Of a stretch of DNA of 64,000 nt, positions 45,414 through 55,093 are shown in pieces. The position numbers were made by a program, and so were the translations under genes. The notes beneath the pieces were generated by a model that saw nothing but the letters and a program-made list of their open reading frames with translations, was not told where the DNA came from and searched no databases. Positions within the stretch are counted from its first letter, which is position 1. Every line of letters starts with the position of its first letter. The stretch comes from UBA817 sp049889215 (GTDB taxonomy: Bacteria; Margulisbacteria; Marinamargulisbacteria; UBA817). The stretch spans positions 62,001 to 126,000 of the forward strand of contig JBMHDV010000027.1 of the NCBI GenBank assembly GCA_049889215.1. Direction: 5' to 3'.

Positions 45414-46788
45414 GCCAAAAACGGCGTTTGAATGCATCGAGTGTGGCACTGAATATTTACGATGGCAAGGCCAGTGTGATCAATGTTCTGAATGGAACTC
45501 CTTAGAGCCAATTACAATCATCGAAAAAACAGGGGTCTCGAAAGAGACCTCTTTTGGTGTCACCAAACTAGTCAATGTTCAGGAACCTGAAACAAAACGA
45601 TTAACATCAGGGTTTGATGAGTTAGATCGAGTGTTGGGGAGTGGGTGGGTGCATGGCAGTGTGAATTTAATTTGTGGCGAACCTGGCATCGGCAAATCAA
45701 CCTTAGTATTGCAGTCATCCCTGGCATGTGCTTCCTCAGGAAAAAAGACATTGTACTTTACAGCAGAAGAGTCTGCCTTGCAGATTAAAGATCGTGCACA
45801 GAGACTATCAAAGACCCTGCCAGACCAGATTTATATCTCTGCAACAACCGATATGGAATCAATTATATCCATGATAGAAAAAGAATCCCCTGATGTTGTT
45901 ATTTTGGATTCTATTCAAATGGTAATGAGCCAAAAATTAACATCAATGCCTGGTGCGCTTAACCAAGTTCGTTTGTGTGCATCAATGTTTATTAATGCAG
46001 TAAAATCAGTTGGAGCCATAGGCATTGTTGTTGGTCACATTACCAAGGATGGCCAATTGGCGGGCCCTAAAATGCTGGAACATATGGTGGATGTTATTTT
46101 ATTTTTTGAAGGCGAACGATCCATGTCAATTCGCATGCTTAGAGCATTAAAAAATCGATACGGGACAACCAATGAAACTGGCTTATTCCGAATGAAAGCT
46201 GAGGGATTGGAAGCCCTTGGTGAAAATTATCATTTGATGTCAGATGTTAAAAAACCACCATTGGCAGGATCAATAACAACGGCTGTTTTGTCTGGAACAA
46301 GGGGGATGCTAGTTGAGTGCCAATCATTGGTTGTTCAAGCCGGCTATCAGCATGTGAAGCGCACATTTGTTGGCTTAGATAACCATCGTGCACATTTGAT
46401 GGTTGCCATTTTAGATAAGTTTTTTCAACTGAAGTTAGCTGGAAAAGATGTTTTTATTTCATTGGTTGGTGGAATTAAAACACAATTGCCAGATATTGAT
46501 TTAGCTCTTTGTTTTTCGGTATGGTCATCACATTTTTCTCGTCCAGTCCCAAAAGATTTCGCAATTTTGGGTGAAGTTGGATTAACTGGGGAAATTCTGC
46601 CCATTGCACATCTTGATCGATATATTAGTGCTATGGAACTACTGGGAATATCGTCATGCATCCTTCCAAAACAATGCGAAGCAGATTGGGAAAAGGCCCG
46701 AAAAGTAACCCCCCTGTATGTAGAAACTATTTTTGATGCTTACAAATTATTTAATACCCTTTCCTTAAAACAAAATCAGGATCATTAA
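45403..46788 (+). CDS. radA: DNA repair protein RadA
   Basis: 461 residues. N-terminal zinc finger with Cys11, Cys14, Cys25 and Cys28, RecA-like core with GEPGIGKST, a KNRYG motif (KNRFG in most RadA) and a C-terminal Lon-like domain. It is a branch-migrating ATPase that aids recombination. Starts within the end of clpC. Confidence 0.95.
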   Translation: MPSKPKTAFECIECGTEYLRWQGQCDQCSEWNSLEPITIIEKTGVSKETSFGVTKLVNVQEPETKRLTSGFDELDRVLGSGWVHGSVNLICGEPGIGKSTLVLQSSLACASSGKKTLYFTAEESALQIKDRAQRLSKTLPDQIYISATTDMESIISMIEKESPDVVILDSIQMVMSQKLTSMPGALNQVRLCASMFINAVKSVGAIGIVVGHITKDGQLAGPKMLEHMVDVILFFEGERSMSIRMLRALKNRYGTTNETGLFRMKAEGLEALGENYHLMSDVKKPPLAGSITTAVLSGTRGMLVECQSLVVQAGYQHVKRTFVGLDNHRAHLMVAILDKFFQLKLAGKDVFISLVGGIKTQLPDIDLALCFSVWSSHFSRPVPKDFAILGEVGLTGEILPIAHLDRYISAMELLGISSCILPKQCEADWEKARKVTPLYVETIFDAYKLFNTLSLKQNQDH

Positions 46789-46806
46789 TATTGCGATCCA
46801 TCTGAC

Positions 46807-46835
46807 TTGACGTAGCGATAGCCCGGGTTTATTAT
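46807..46835 (+). promoter_or_regulatory. rpsB-tsf promoter
   Basis: TTGACG (46807-46812), 17-bp spacer, TATTAT (46830-46835). The 5' leader is about 17 nt and carries AAGGAGG ahead of the GTG at 46859. Confidence 0.75.
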
Positions 46836-46858
46836 ACGATTTTGCAAGGAGGCAATTA

Positions 46859-47671
46859 GTGGCAAACGAAAAACAAACAGCACAAACAGAAGAAAAGCAA
46901 GGAAACTACCCTGTTTCTATGAGAGAGTTATTAGAATCAGGTGTTCATTTTGGTCACCAAACCAGACGATGGAATCCAAAAATGGATACTTACATTTACA
47001 CATCAAGAAATGACATTCACGTTATTGATTTACAGCAAACCGTTGAATTAATAAAAGATGCTTATAACTACGTTAAAGATACAGTAGCAAAGAAAGGAAC
47101 AATCCTTTTCGTTGGTACTAAAAAGCAAGCTCAAGATGCTATTGCCACTGAAGCTGAGCGTTGCAAAATGCCTTTTGTAAATCAACGTTGGTTGGGTGGA
47201 ACGTTGACAAACAACATTACAATCAGCGCGAGTGTTAAAAAATTAAAGCGTTTTGAAGAAGACCAAAACTTAGGTGTTTTTGATCAACTTTCAAAGAAAG
47301 AAGCATCAAGAAAAACAAAGAGATTAGCTCGCTTACAACATTATTTAGGTGGAATTAAAGATATGCGTTATCTTCCTAAAGCAATTTTTATTGTTGATAC
47401 AGCGAAAGAAGAGTTAGCAATCAAAGAAGCTAAGAAACTAGGCATTAAAGTGATTGGATTAGTAGATACGAATGGAGATCCAACTCATCTTGATTATCCA
47501 ATTCCTGGTAACGACGATGCTATTCGAGCAATTAAATTAATTTGTTCAGTATTTGCAAACGCTGTTTTAGAAGGCGCTGCAGAAACCGTTTCTGCTAATA
47601 ACGATGATTCAGCAAATAACGTTTTAGTTGCTGAAGGTCGCTACGAAGAAGATAATCGTTTAGAACAATAG
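46859..47671 (+). CDS. rpsB: Small ribosomal subunit protein uS2
   Basis: 270 residues. LLESGVHFGHQTRRWNPKM, VNQRWLGGTLTN and GLVDTNGDPTHLDYPIPGNDDA are typical of uS2. The last 35 residues are an acidic tail. GTG start with AAGGAGG 6 nt upstream. Followed by tsf after 10 nt, the usual rpsB-tsf order. Confidence 0.96.
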   Translation: MANEKQTAQTEEKQGNYPVSMRELLESGVHFGHQTRRWNPKMDTYIYTSRNDIHVIDLQQTVELIKDAYNYVKDTVAKKGTILFVGTKKQAQDAIATEAERCKMPFVNQRWLGGTLTNNITISASVKKLKRFEEDQNLGVFDQLSKKEASRKTKRLARLQHYLGGIKDMRYLPKAIFIVDTAKEELAIKEAKKLGIKVIGLVDTNGDPTHLDYPIPGNDDAIRAIKLICSVFANAVLEGAAETVSANNDDSANNVLVAEGRYEEDNRLEQ

Positions 47672-47681
47672 GGAGATAAAC

Positions 47682-48494
47682 ATGGCAATTACAGCAGCAT
47701 TAGTTAAAGAATTAAGAGAAAAAACAGGTGTTGGTATGATGGACTGCAAAAAAGTATTGCAAGAAACCAACGGAGATATTGAAGCAGCAATAAAGTCTTT
47801 ACGCGAAAAGGGATTATCAAAAGCAGCTAAAAAGTCAGACCGAACCACCAAAGAAGGACGCGTTATTGCTTACGCAAAAGGATCTTCAGCTGTTTTACTC
47901 GAACTTAACTGTGAGACAGACTTCGTAGCAAATAATGATAATTTTAAAGCTTTAGGTTCAACCATAGCCGAAGTTATTGCCGCCAATAATCCTTCTACTG
48001 TAGATGATGTACGAGATTTAGACGTTAATGGCTCAAAAGTAGGTGAATTAATTTCTGATGCTGTATTGCAGTTGGGTGAAAACATCAATGTTGGTCAATT
48101 CAAAGTTAAGTCAACTTCAGGTAGCTTTGCACAGTATGAACATACAAACGGAAAAATTGGTGTTGTTGTAGAATTTACGTCAAGTGTTGATGAAGAAGTT
48201 GGACGCGATATTGCCATGCAAGTTGCTGCAATGAATCCTCCATATGTTTCATCAGATCAAGTTCCAACTGAAGATATAAGCAACGAAACGGATATTTTAC
48301 GTAAACAAGCGATTGCAGAAGGAAAGCCAGAGCAAGTTGTTGATAAAATAATCCAAGGCCGATTATCAAAGTTTTATAAAGAAAACTGTTTAGTTGAACA
48401 AGCTTTTGTTAAGGATGGAGATAAATCAATTAAAGACTTATTACCTGCTGATACAACAGTAACATCTTTTGAACGCTTTTCTTTGGTAGGCTAG
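47682..48494 (+). CDS. tsf: Elongation factor Ts
   Basis: 270 residues. UBA-like start ALVKELREKTGVGMMDCKKVLQETNGD, then LNCETDFVANND and the C-terminal KIIQGRLSKFYKENCLVEQAFVKD. It is the nucleotide exchange factor for EF-Tu. GGGAGA precedes the ATG. The dgt gene follows directly after its TAG. Confidence 0.96.
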   Translation: MAITAALVKELREKTGVGMMDCKKVLQETNGDIEAAIKSLREKGLSKAAKKSDRTTKEGRVIAYAKGSSAVLLELNCETDFVANNDNFKALGSTIAEVIAANNPSTVDDVRDLDVNGSKVGELISDAVLQLGENINVGQFKVKSTSGSFAQYEHTNGKIGVVVEFTSSVDEEVGRDIAMQVAAMNPPYVSSDQVPTEDISNETDILRKQAIAEGKPEQVVDKIIQGRLSKFYKENCLVEQAFVKDGDKSIKDLLPADTTVTSFERFSLVG

Positions 48495-49622
48495 TTGAGA
48501 GAATATTTCGAGGAAATCGAAAGTCAGATTCTTTCACCACTTGCTGTAAAGAGCATTCAATCAAAGGGACGAGAGTTTAATGAGTCTCTTGATCTTACTA
48601 GAACTTGTTTTCAACGTGACCGAGATCGAATTATCCATTCGAAGTCGTTCCGTCGGTTAAAACATAAAACACAGGTATTTGTTTCAACGGAAAAAGACCA
48701 TGTTCGGTCACGATTAACGCATAGCATAGAGGTCTCTCAAATTGCTCGTCATATGGCTCGATTATTGCGCCTAAATGAAGATTTAACCGAAGCTATCTCC
48801 TTGGCTCATGATCTTGGGCACCCTCCTTTTGGGCACGCAGGTGAAGAAACCCTAAACGAATTAATGTCAGAGCATGAAGGATTTGAACATAATGAACAGT
48901 CCTTAAGAATCGTTGATTTACTGGAGTCAAAGTACCCAAACTTTCCTGGTTTAAATCTTAGTTATGAAGTTAGGCAAGGCATTCAAAAGCATAAAACCCC
49001 TTATGATCAACCACTGGCGGATCATTCAGACTCATTTGTGTCTTTAGAAGCTCAAATTGTTAATTTAGCGGATGAAATCACATATACTGCTCATGATGTA
49101 GATGATGCAATTACTGCCACAATCTTATCGGATAGTGATTTGGTAAAACATGTTAGTATTTGGCGACGATTTAGCAACGAAGTGTTGTCAGAGTATGCTA
49201 ATTTATCTGAAAAGCAGTATGCGTATCTAATGCATTCCAAACTGATTACCAATCAAATTAGAAATGTTATTCAAACTGCGAAAGAAAAAATTCAAACATC
49301 TGGAATTTCTACATTAGCTGAGCTTCAGGCTACACCAAAAGAGTTGATTATCTTTTCAAATGAGTTCAAAGACGAAATTAATCAATTAAGATCGTTTTTG
49401 TTTGATAATTATTACAGTCACTATGATATTTATCGTTCAAATAAAAAAGGTCAAATGATAATTAAAACTTTATTTAAAGCTTTATCTGCAGATTTTAGGT
49501 TGATACCAAAAGATTATTATCAGGGACGTGAGGATGAAACCAACGAACGTATTGTTTGTGATTATATTTCAGGGATGACAGATTCATTTGCTTTATCAGA
49601 GTATCACGATCTATATTCATAA
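48495..49622 (+). CDS. dgt: Deoxyguanosine triphosphate triphosphohydrolase-like protein
   Basis: 375 residues. HD-domain metal ligands are in RLTHSIEVSQIAR and AHDLGHPPFGHAGEE, and RDRDRIIHSKSFRRLKHKTQVF is the dGTPase N-terminal block. It removes triphosphate from dNTPs. The start is the TTG immediately after the tsf stop, with no other in-frame start nearby, so translation should be coupled to tsf. Confidence 0.9.
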   Translation: MREYFEEIESQILSPLAVKSIQSKGREFNESLDLTRTCFQRDRDRIIHSKSFRRLKHKTQVFVSTEKDHVRSRLTHSIEVSQIARHMARLLRLNEDLTEAISLAHDLGHPPFGHAGEETLNELMSEHEGFEHNEQSLRIVDLLESKYPNFPGLNLSYEVRQGIQKHKTPYDQPLADHSDSFVSLEAQIVNLADEITYTAHDVDDAITATILSDSDLVKHVSIWRRFSNEVLSEYANLSEKQYAYLMHSKLITNQIRNVIQTAKEKIQTSGISTLAELQATPKELIIFSNEFKDEINQLRSFLFDNYYSHYDIYRSNKKGQMIIKTLFKALSADFRLIPKDYYQGREDETNERIVCDYISGMTDSFALSEYHDLYS

Positions 49623-49675
49623 GCGTGATTTGCATTTTTCTTAACAGTTCGATAGATTAAATTCAGGAGGAAATT

Positions 49676-50002
49676 ATGTCAGTAACAGTAGCAACAGATG
49701 AAAATTTTAAAAATGAAGTTCTAGAAAGCGACCGTCCAGCTTTGGTTGATTTTTGGGCAGAGTGGTGCGGGCCTTGTCGTATGATGGCGCCTGTCATTGA
49801 AACAATTTCAGAAAAGTACAACGATAAGTTAAAGGTATTAAAGCTTGATGCGGACAACAACCAGCAGTCAGCTGCAGATTACCAAATCACTGGGTTACCA
49901 TGCTGTGTTGTGTTTAAAGGTGGCGAAGAGATTGCACGAATTGTTGGCTTTCGAAGCGAAGATGCAATTGTTGAAGAATTAAAAAAGCACATCGACCTAT
50001 AA
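49676..50002 (+). CDS. trxA: Thioredoxin
   Basis: 108 residues with WCGPC at 30-34, the cis-Pro segment ITGLPCCVVF and GFRSEDAIVEEL. A cytosolic disulphide reductase. An extra Cys pair near residue 75 (LPCC) is unusual beside the cis-proline. AGGAGG precedes the ATG. It ends 19 nt before the convergent HMGR-like gene. Confidence 0.96.
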   Translation: MSVTVATDENFKNEVLESDRPALVDFWAEWCGPCRMMAPVIETISEKYNDKLKVLKLDADNNQQSAADYQITGLPCCVVFKGGEEIARIVGFRSEDAIVEELKKHIDL

Positions 50003-50020
50003 AGAAAAAAAGGGGGGGGA

Positions 50021-51988
50021 CTATGTTGATCTACTTAGTTCAATTACTTTATTGAGTGCACGCGTAATAGCTGCTAAGCACGCTTTTTCATCCAATTGAT
50101 TTACTTTACCAGTTGCATTGCCATCAATAGGAATGCCCATCTCTTCACGTGCAATACGCACACTGTCCAATGCATTTACTACACGGCCAACAGCTGTTCT
50201 AGCAGAGGCCATTGGAAATCCAGATCGTATGATCACCTTATGGTTAAAGTGTTCAATAACAATAAATGGACGTGCATGTCCGTTGTTGTTTTCAGTAGCG
50301 GCAAATAAAAATGAGGCAATATTACCTCGACTATCTTGGCCAGTCGCAAGATCATTACCAATCATCCCCTCTAAAGCCGCTATATTTATTTCATTTGCAA
50401 GATACGAGTCATTAATAGAATCTTTCGATAATTTTACAATGTCAGGTAAATTTAGACCCAGAGAGGTGAATTTATTAGCGTCTATCGTTGCATTAAATGT
50501 AGGGCCTCGATCAGTATGGTAATTTGATAAGATTCCCCCCTTTGCTTCCCAACCTGTTTTAGGAGTCATTTTGTTCATTATTTGGCGACAAAGTTCTGCA
50601 TAGGCATTGGCACGATTAGCCCCTTGAGTTTCTCCGACATGCAATCGAACATTTTGTCGAACGGTTGAGTTGCCCAATTGAACAACATCATGTCCATTTT
50701 GAATGATTAAGGAATGCCCAAGTCGTTTTTCAAGGCGGTTTAATGTATTATCTTCATTTTTTTCATCAGTAGCCATAATTTTTTTGTTTTGTTCAGCTAA
50801 AAATAACGGGTCATTTAACATAGAAATAAAACGATCGGTTGATTGTTTCCTTTTATTTATTTGCCTATAAAAAATTTGGGCAATAATTTCTGGAGTTTTT
50901 GTTTCTATTGTAATATCACAATGATTTAATAACGTTACTGCGTTTGAGCCCTGCATATCAAACAGGCCAGAGACCACAATCGAATGGCCCGCCACAGAGA
51001 ATGAGTTCAATGGTATATTAACATTTGTAACATAGTTTTCGACTAGGGATGCCATTGTCGCATTGCTAGTACCGTCCACATCTTGTGGAACATCAAGTCG
51101 TACAATATCACCTGTTCCTGCATTATGGTGATCCATATGATGAGCTCGGTTTCCTTTAAAAAAGATGGATCGAAGTGCAGCAAGATTTTGCAAAATTGCT
51201 AAGACCCCAGTGGATTTTGCAAATAGGGTTGGATCCTTTGTGTTTTCTTTTCCAAAGATCGCCACCGCATCTTCAGTAAGCTTTTCATCGCATTTGTTCA
51301 AAGAATAAGTATCAAGAATCGGGCTTTTAATTCGGCCAATCAGCGTAGTTGAATTATAACAGATTTCCCAGTGAACTAATGGACCGTATTGGGGGCGATT
51401 CGATTTAAAATCAATGCCAGAATCAATGGCATGACTTAATAATATGGCCGTGGCTTTTATTGCATTTGATGGAATTAAAGCATCCAAATACGGAAATGTC
51501 GCATTGATAATACCTTTATTATTCGTAATTGCTCGTAATGGGTCTTTTCGTGCAGCATTATAAATATCATAAATTCCTTCAGCCATTTTATGACCAGATA
51601 CCTCATCTTTTTGTAATCGGTTAAATGGGATGACACATTCAATCATTAATGTATTTTTAACCTTTTTAATATTTAGAGTTTCGACCAATTTTCCCATTCC
51701 AGTAGCCCCAGCAATAACGGATGCTTCCTCTTGTTTTAATGGGTAAAAACTTTGATTAAAAATTGCACTAGGTAGTTGGACAACCCCTAAAGGTATTTTA
51801 GCTATATTTTTTTCTGCCATTGGTTCAACATGATTGGGTAAGCCAAATAATTCCCGGCGCTCACAAACAGTCATTTGATGTAATTTCGGCTGTTGACCTG
51901 TTTGAATGGCTCTGTAATTTTGTCGTAATAAGCCATGACGCTGCTGTTTTCGTGTGAACAATGTTAAGGACGGGATTAATCGATGCAT
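50021..51988 (-). CDS. HMG-CoA reductase homologue (class II-like) with duplicated, complementary halves
   Basis: 655 residues against about 430 for class II HMG-CoA reductases. Half 1 (about 60-290) matches the large domain: LPLGVVQLP, EEASVIAG (Glu88), AITNNKGI (Lys158), QNLAALRS and a HHMDHH block (His284), but lacks the about 110-residue cofactor domain and has Ala176 where the catalytic Asp belongs. Half 2 (about 330-650) starts with that cofactor domain (VRLHVGETQGAN, ILSNYHTDRGP), then repeats the large-domain segment with Asp552 in LATGQD but no Lys (ANEIN in place of HNKG). Together E, K, D and H are all present. It lies 29 nt after rpe. It may make or degrade mevalonate, or have a new role. 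Confidence 0.78.
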   Translation of the reverse strand: MHRLIPSLTLFTRKQQRHGLLRQNYRAIQTGQQPKLHQMTVCERRELFGLPNHVEPMAEKNIAKIPLGVVQLPSAIFNQSFYPLKQEEASVIAGATGMGKLVETLNIKKVKNTLMIECVIPFNRLQKDEVSGHKMAEGIYDIYNAARKDPLRAITNNKGIINATFPYLDALIPSNAIKATAILLSHAIDSGIDFKSNRPQYGPLVHWEICYNSTTLIGRIKSPILDTYSLNKCDEKLTEDAVAIFGKENTKDPTLFAKSTGVLAILQNLAALRSIFFKGNRAHHMDHHNAGTGDIVRLDVPQDVDGTSNATMASLVENYVTNVNIPLNSFSVAGHSIVVSGLFDMQGSNAVTLLNHCDITIETKTPEIIAQIFYRQINKRKQSTDRFISMLNDPLFLAEQNKKIMATDEKNEDNTLNRLEKRLGHSLIIQNGHDVVQLGNSTVRQNVRLHVGETQGANRANAYAELCRQIMNKMTPKTGWEAKGGILSNYHTDRGPTFNATIDANKFTSLGLNLPDIVKLSKDSINDSYLANEINIAALEGMIGNDLATGQDSRGNIASFLFAATENNNGHARPFIVIEHFNHKVIIRSGFPMASARTAVGRVVNALDSVRIAREEMGIPIDGNATGKVNQLDEKACLAAITRALNKVIELSRST

Positions 51989-52017
51989 GAATAAACGGTG
52001 AAACAGCCTCTAATTGA

Positions 52018-52725
52018 TTATTGTTTTAATGCGGCTACCGCTGTTTTGTAATTTGGGCTTGCAAATAAATATGAGGCAGAAATCAATACAGTGGCACCCG
52101 CCTGGATTAATTGATGAGCATTGGTGTCATTAACTCCACCATCCACTTTTATTTCTCCAGAAAAGTGACGTCGAACCTGTGCAACACGATCCACGGCATC
52201 TTGAATAAACGACTGACCAGAAAAACCAGGGTGAACACTCATAATAAGCACACTATCTACATTTGGTAATATAGGAAGCAATACATCAGTATTTGTATTT
52301 GGGTTAATCGTAATTCCAGGCTTTATCCCTTTTGAATTTAAATATGAGATATCGTTTTGCAAACGATCATAGTCAACATGTTGTACTGTTCGTGATTGAT
52401 CTAAAATTGAGTCATGTTTAACTGCAGCTGTATCGTAAGCTTCAATATGGAAACAAATTTCATTAACATCGCATTGAATGTATGCATCAAAAAACATCCA
52501 TGGAGCGTCAATCATTAAATGAGCATCCAGTGGAAGATTTGTAATACCTCTAATGGGTTTGATTACAGGAGGTCCAAATGACAAGCTTGGTGCCATATGG
52601 TTATCCATGACATCCAAATGTAATGAATCAACACCAGCTGACTCAACTTTTGCAATATCATCGCCTAGGGTTAAGAAATTTGCGGATAAAATACTCGCTG
52701 AAACTTTTATGTTATCATTGCCCAT
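52018..52725 (-). CDS. rpe: Ribulose-phosphate 3-epimerase
   Basis: 235 residues, TIM barrel. VSASILSANFLTLG, HLDVMDNHMAPSLSFGPP (metal His and catalytic Asp), LDAHLMI, MSVHPGFSGQSF and KVDGGVN match Rpe. It interconverts ribulose-5-phosphate and xylulose-5-phosphate. TATAGT lies 7 nt before the ATG on the minus strand; no ribosome site. The ATG abuts the first possible start of the divergent MerR gene (CATATG). Confidence 0.93.
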   Translation of the reverse strand: MGNDNIKVSASILSANFLTLGDDIAKVESAGVDSLHLDVMDNHMAPSLSFGPPVIKPIRGITNLPLDAHLMIDAPWMFFDAYIQCDVNEICFHIEAYDTAAVKHDSILDQSRTVQHVDYDRLQNDISYLNSKGIKPGITINPNTNTDVLLPILPNVDSVLIMSVHPGFSGQSFIQDAVDRVAQVRRHFSGEIKVDGGVNDTNAHQLIQAGATVLISASYLFASPNYKTAVAALKQ

Positions 52726-53703
52726 ATGGAAAACTATAAGATGGAATCTAAAAAAGATCTAGAGCTTGAAAGCTCAGTTTTCAAAATGAATGAAATTACA
52801 AAAAAATTTAAACTTACACCACGAACCATACGGTATTACGAATCAGAAGGACTTTTAGGGGAAGTAACCCGTAGCATTGGCTATACTCGTTATTTTAGCG
52901 AGGAAGCAGTTAATCGACTAAAAGAGGTTATTCGCCTAAAAAGAAAAGGGTTAAAAATAGCTGAAATAAAAGCAATGTTTGATGAGAAGTATCCCTCAAA
53001 AAAAGTTAAACAAATAAGTCAACTTTGCATTAGCGATGTTTTTTTATCAAAGGACGATATCTCAAAATGTGTTCAACATAATATCTTAGTAAGGGAATCA
53101 ACAATTAAAATTAAAAAGTTGAAATTAAATTACCTAGATTGGAAAAAGTTAAGTTTTTGTGAGTATGAACAACCATTTGATATCGTGTCTAAACCAGTTG
53201 AGTCAACGCCATCTTTACACATCGGGCTTCCTCATTTTGACCGCTGGCTAGGCAATGCAAATCGCAGTATTGTGAAACATCTTTTCGCTCAGATAAATAC
53301 AGTTAAAATTAATCAGAATTGGGTTGATCTAATGATCCAAGGGGCCTGTGAATGGTGTATTTACCCTGCAAAAATTTTGGTGAAAGATCCATTTATAAAT
53401 GAGGTTGATCAACCGTATTTAATTAAAGTTAGATATGCAAAAGAAGAAACGCACCATATTGTTTTTGAAAAGGATTTATTTGATACTCTTGAACGGCAAT
53501 TTAAAGCGTATTCAAAGCAAAGAGAAAGATTATTAAACCATGTCACCCTCTCAATATTTCCACAACATCCAAATGTAAAAAAATTTAATTCTTTTATTCA
53601 AAAGATGGTCCCTCATAAGGAGCTGTTGACCATAGAAGATTTGTCACCAGTCTACTTAAAAAGTTTGAAAGATGAATGTGGTATTCTTCTATCGTTTGTT
53701 TAA
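52726..53703 (+). CDS. MerR-type transcriptional regulator
   Basis: Up to 325 residues. The winged-helix domain is FKMNEITKKFKLTPRTIRYYESEGLLGEVTRS, typical of MerR. The following 230 residues are unlike known MerR effector domains: a CPxK-less, Cys/Trp-containing region (FCEYEQPFD, IQGACEWCIYP) and a basic C-terminus. The true start may be the ATG at 52786, since a TTATCA-17-TATAAG promoter (ends 52740) would start RNA after the first ATG. Divergent from rpe. Confidence 0.72.
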   Translation: MENYKMESKKDLELESSVFKMNEITKKFKLTPRTIRYYESEGLLGEVTRSIGYTRYFSEEAVNRLKEVIRLKRKGLKIAEIKAMFDEKYPSKKVKQISQLCISDVFLSKDDISKCVQHNILVRESTIKIKKLKLNYLDWKKLSFCEYEQPFDIVSKPVESTPSLHIGLPHFDRWLGNANRSIVKHLFAQINTVKINQNWVDLMIQGACEWCIYPAKILVKDPFINEVDQPYLIKVRYAKEETHHIVFEKDLFDTLERQFKAYSKQRERLLNHVTLSIFPQHPNVKKFNSFIQKMVPHKELLTIEDLSPVYLKSLKDECGILLSFV

Positions 53704-55026
53704 GTAATTTTCAATGTTTTCCCAAGATTTTGGAATATCATGGGTTAAATTTTCACTTCCAGTTGCTGTCAGGCGCAGGTTGTCTTCAATTCGAATTCCT
53801 AGAGACTGAGATTCTCCATTAAGTTCAAAAAAACCATATAAGCCTGGCTCAATCGTAATCACATTATTTTCAACAAGTGCTTGGGAACGATAGGCGCGGT
53901 TTGAGTCTCCATCATGGACTTGAATTCCTAAAAAGTGACCAATATTGTGGGGCTGCTGTTTATAATCTCGCTTGTATGTTCCGCCACGTGAATGGAATTT
54001 AGTTTCCAACAAATGGTCAAGAGTTGACCATGCAAACTCATTCAACTCATTAAAACTGACTCCGGGTCGAACCATATCGATGGTTTTTAGTTGAGTTTCT
54101 AAAACAATATCCATAAGGTGTTTTTGTAAATCGGTAAATTTTCCAATTGCTGGGATCGTTCGCGATACATCACTGCAAATACTTTGCCAGCGCAGTCCAA
54201 AGTCCATTAAAATCAAATCATTTTTTTGAATGGGAGAGCTATTATTGGTGTAATGCAATATACATGCATTTTCATTTTTAGCTACAATAGGAGAAAACCC
54301 AAGGCCAAACTCACTTTCTTTTAAAAGTTCACCAATTAAGTGTCCAGTTAACGTTGTTTCGGAGTTATAGGGGATCCCTGATAGTACATTGGCAAAGGCA
54401 TTGGCTGTTTTTTGTGCTGCAGTATAAAAACATTCAATGGTTGTAGAGTCATGAATTAGTCGTTGCTTCCAAGATAATTCAGATACATCGTGAAATGTAA
54501 TTTTATCCTTAAGTTTCCGCTTTAATGATTGACGTAAACGATAGGCCTCATCTTTGATAGCGCTCCTTTTATACCGTTGCTGCATCATGTGGCAGCATGA
54601 CTCTAAGCGTAAACGTTCAAGTAAAAACGGTTGGAGTTCAGCCATAGAGTGGCAGTGATGAATATTAAGTTGTTTAAAAAATTCTTCAGATTTTGCATGA
54701 TTAACAGCAAAATAATCACCATCCCAAAATACGGTATTTTCAGAATATTCTGGCAAAAAAATGTGATGTTCATTACGTTTTGGGTCCAACACAAGCGCAA
54801 TGCCGGTTTGGTTAACACCGGTAAGGTACAGTAAAAAACTATCTTGATACACTGGTTGGTAGCAGTGAGCCCATGGATATACTTGGTTGGGCCCAAGCGA
54901 TGGTGCCATAATTACAATTGGCCCATCACATTGTGACATTAGCCATTCACGACGCTGGTAATTTCGTTTAGAAATGGTGTGAATATCCAAGTCATCATTG
55001 ATAAATAGAGGCGCTTGAGGAAACAT
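53689..55026 (-). CDS. pepP: Xaa-Pro aminopeptidase (PepP/M24B)
   Basis: 445 residues. Aminopeptidase P N-terminal domain (RNYQRREWLMSQ) and the M24 pita-bread domain with metal ligands in DFGLRWQSICSDVSRTIP (two Asp), HNIGHFLGIQVHD (His), ITIEPGLYG and GIRIEDN (Glu). It removes the N-terminal residue before proline. TATACT ends 6 nt before the ATG. Its 3' end overlaps the convergent merR-like gene by 15 nt. Confidence 0.9.
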   Translation of the reverse strand: MFPQAPLFINDDLDIHTISKRNYQRREWLMSQCDGPIVIMAPSLGPNQVYPWAHCYQPVYQDSFLLYLTGVNQTGIALVLDPKRNEHHIFLPEYSENTVFWDGDYFAVNHAKSEEFFKQLNIHHCHSMAELQPFLLERLRLESCCHMMQQRYKRSAIKDEAYRLRQSLKRKLKDKITFHDVSELSWKQRLIHDSTTIECFYTAAQKTANAFANVLSGIPYNSETTLTGHLIGELLKESEFGLGFSPIVAKNENACILHYTNNSSPIQKNDLILMDFGLRWQSICSDVSRTIPAIGKFTDLQKHLMDIVLETQLKTIDMVRPGVSFNELNEFAWSTLDHLLETKFHSRGGTYKRDYKQQPHNIGHFLGIQVHDGDSNRAYRSQALVENNVITIEPGLYGFFELNGESQSLGIRIEDNLRLTATGSENLTHDIPKSWENIENYLNKR

Positions 55027-55093
55027 ATCCTTAGTATACCAAAACTAGTACCCCCATTTTATAAATGGTGCTTATTTGTTAATATGATTTCAT

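Noticed and set aside
45534..45549. GGTCTC-GAAA-GAGACC hairpin
   Set aside because: It lies inside the radA coding frame, has no T-run and is explained by the codons of the linker after the zinc finger.
50003..50020. A/G run between trxA and the HMGR-like gene as a terminator
   Set aside because: No stem-loop can be formed in the 18 nt.
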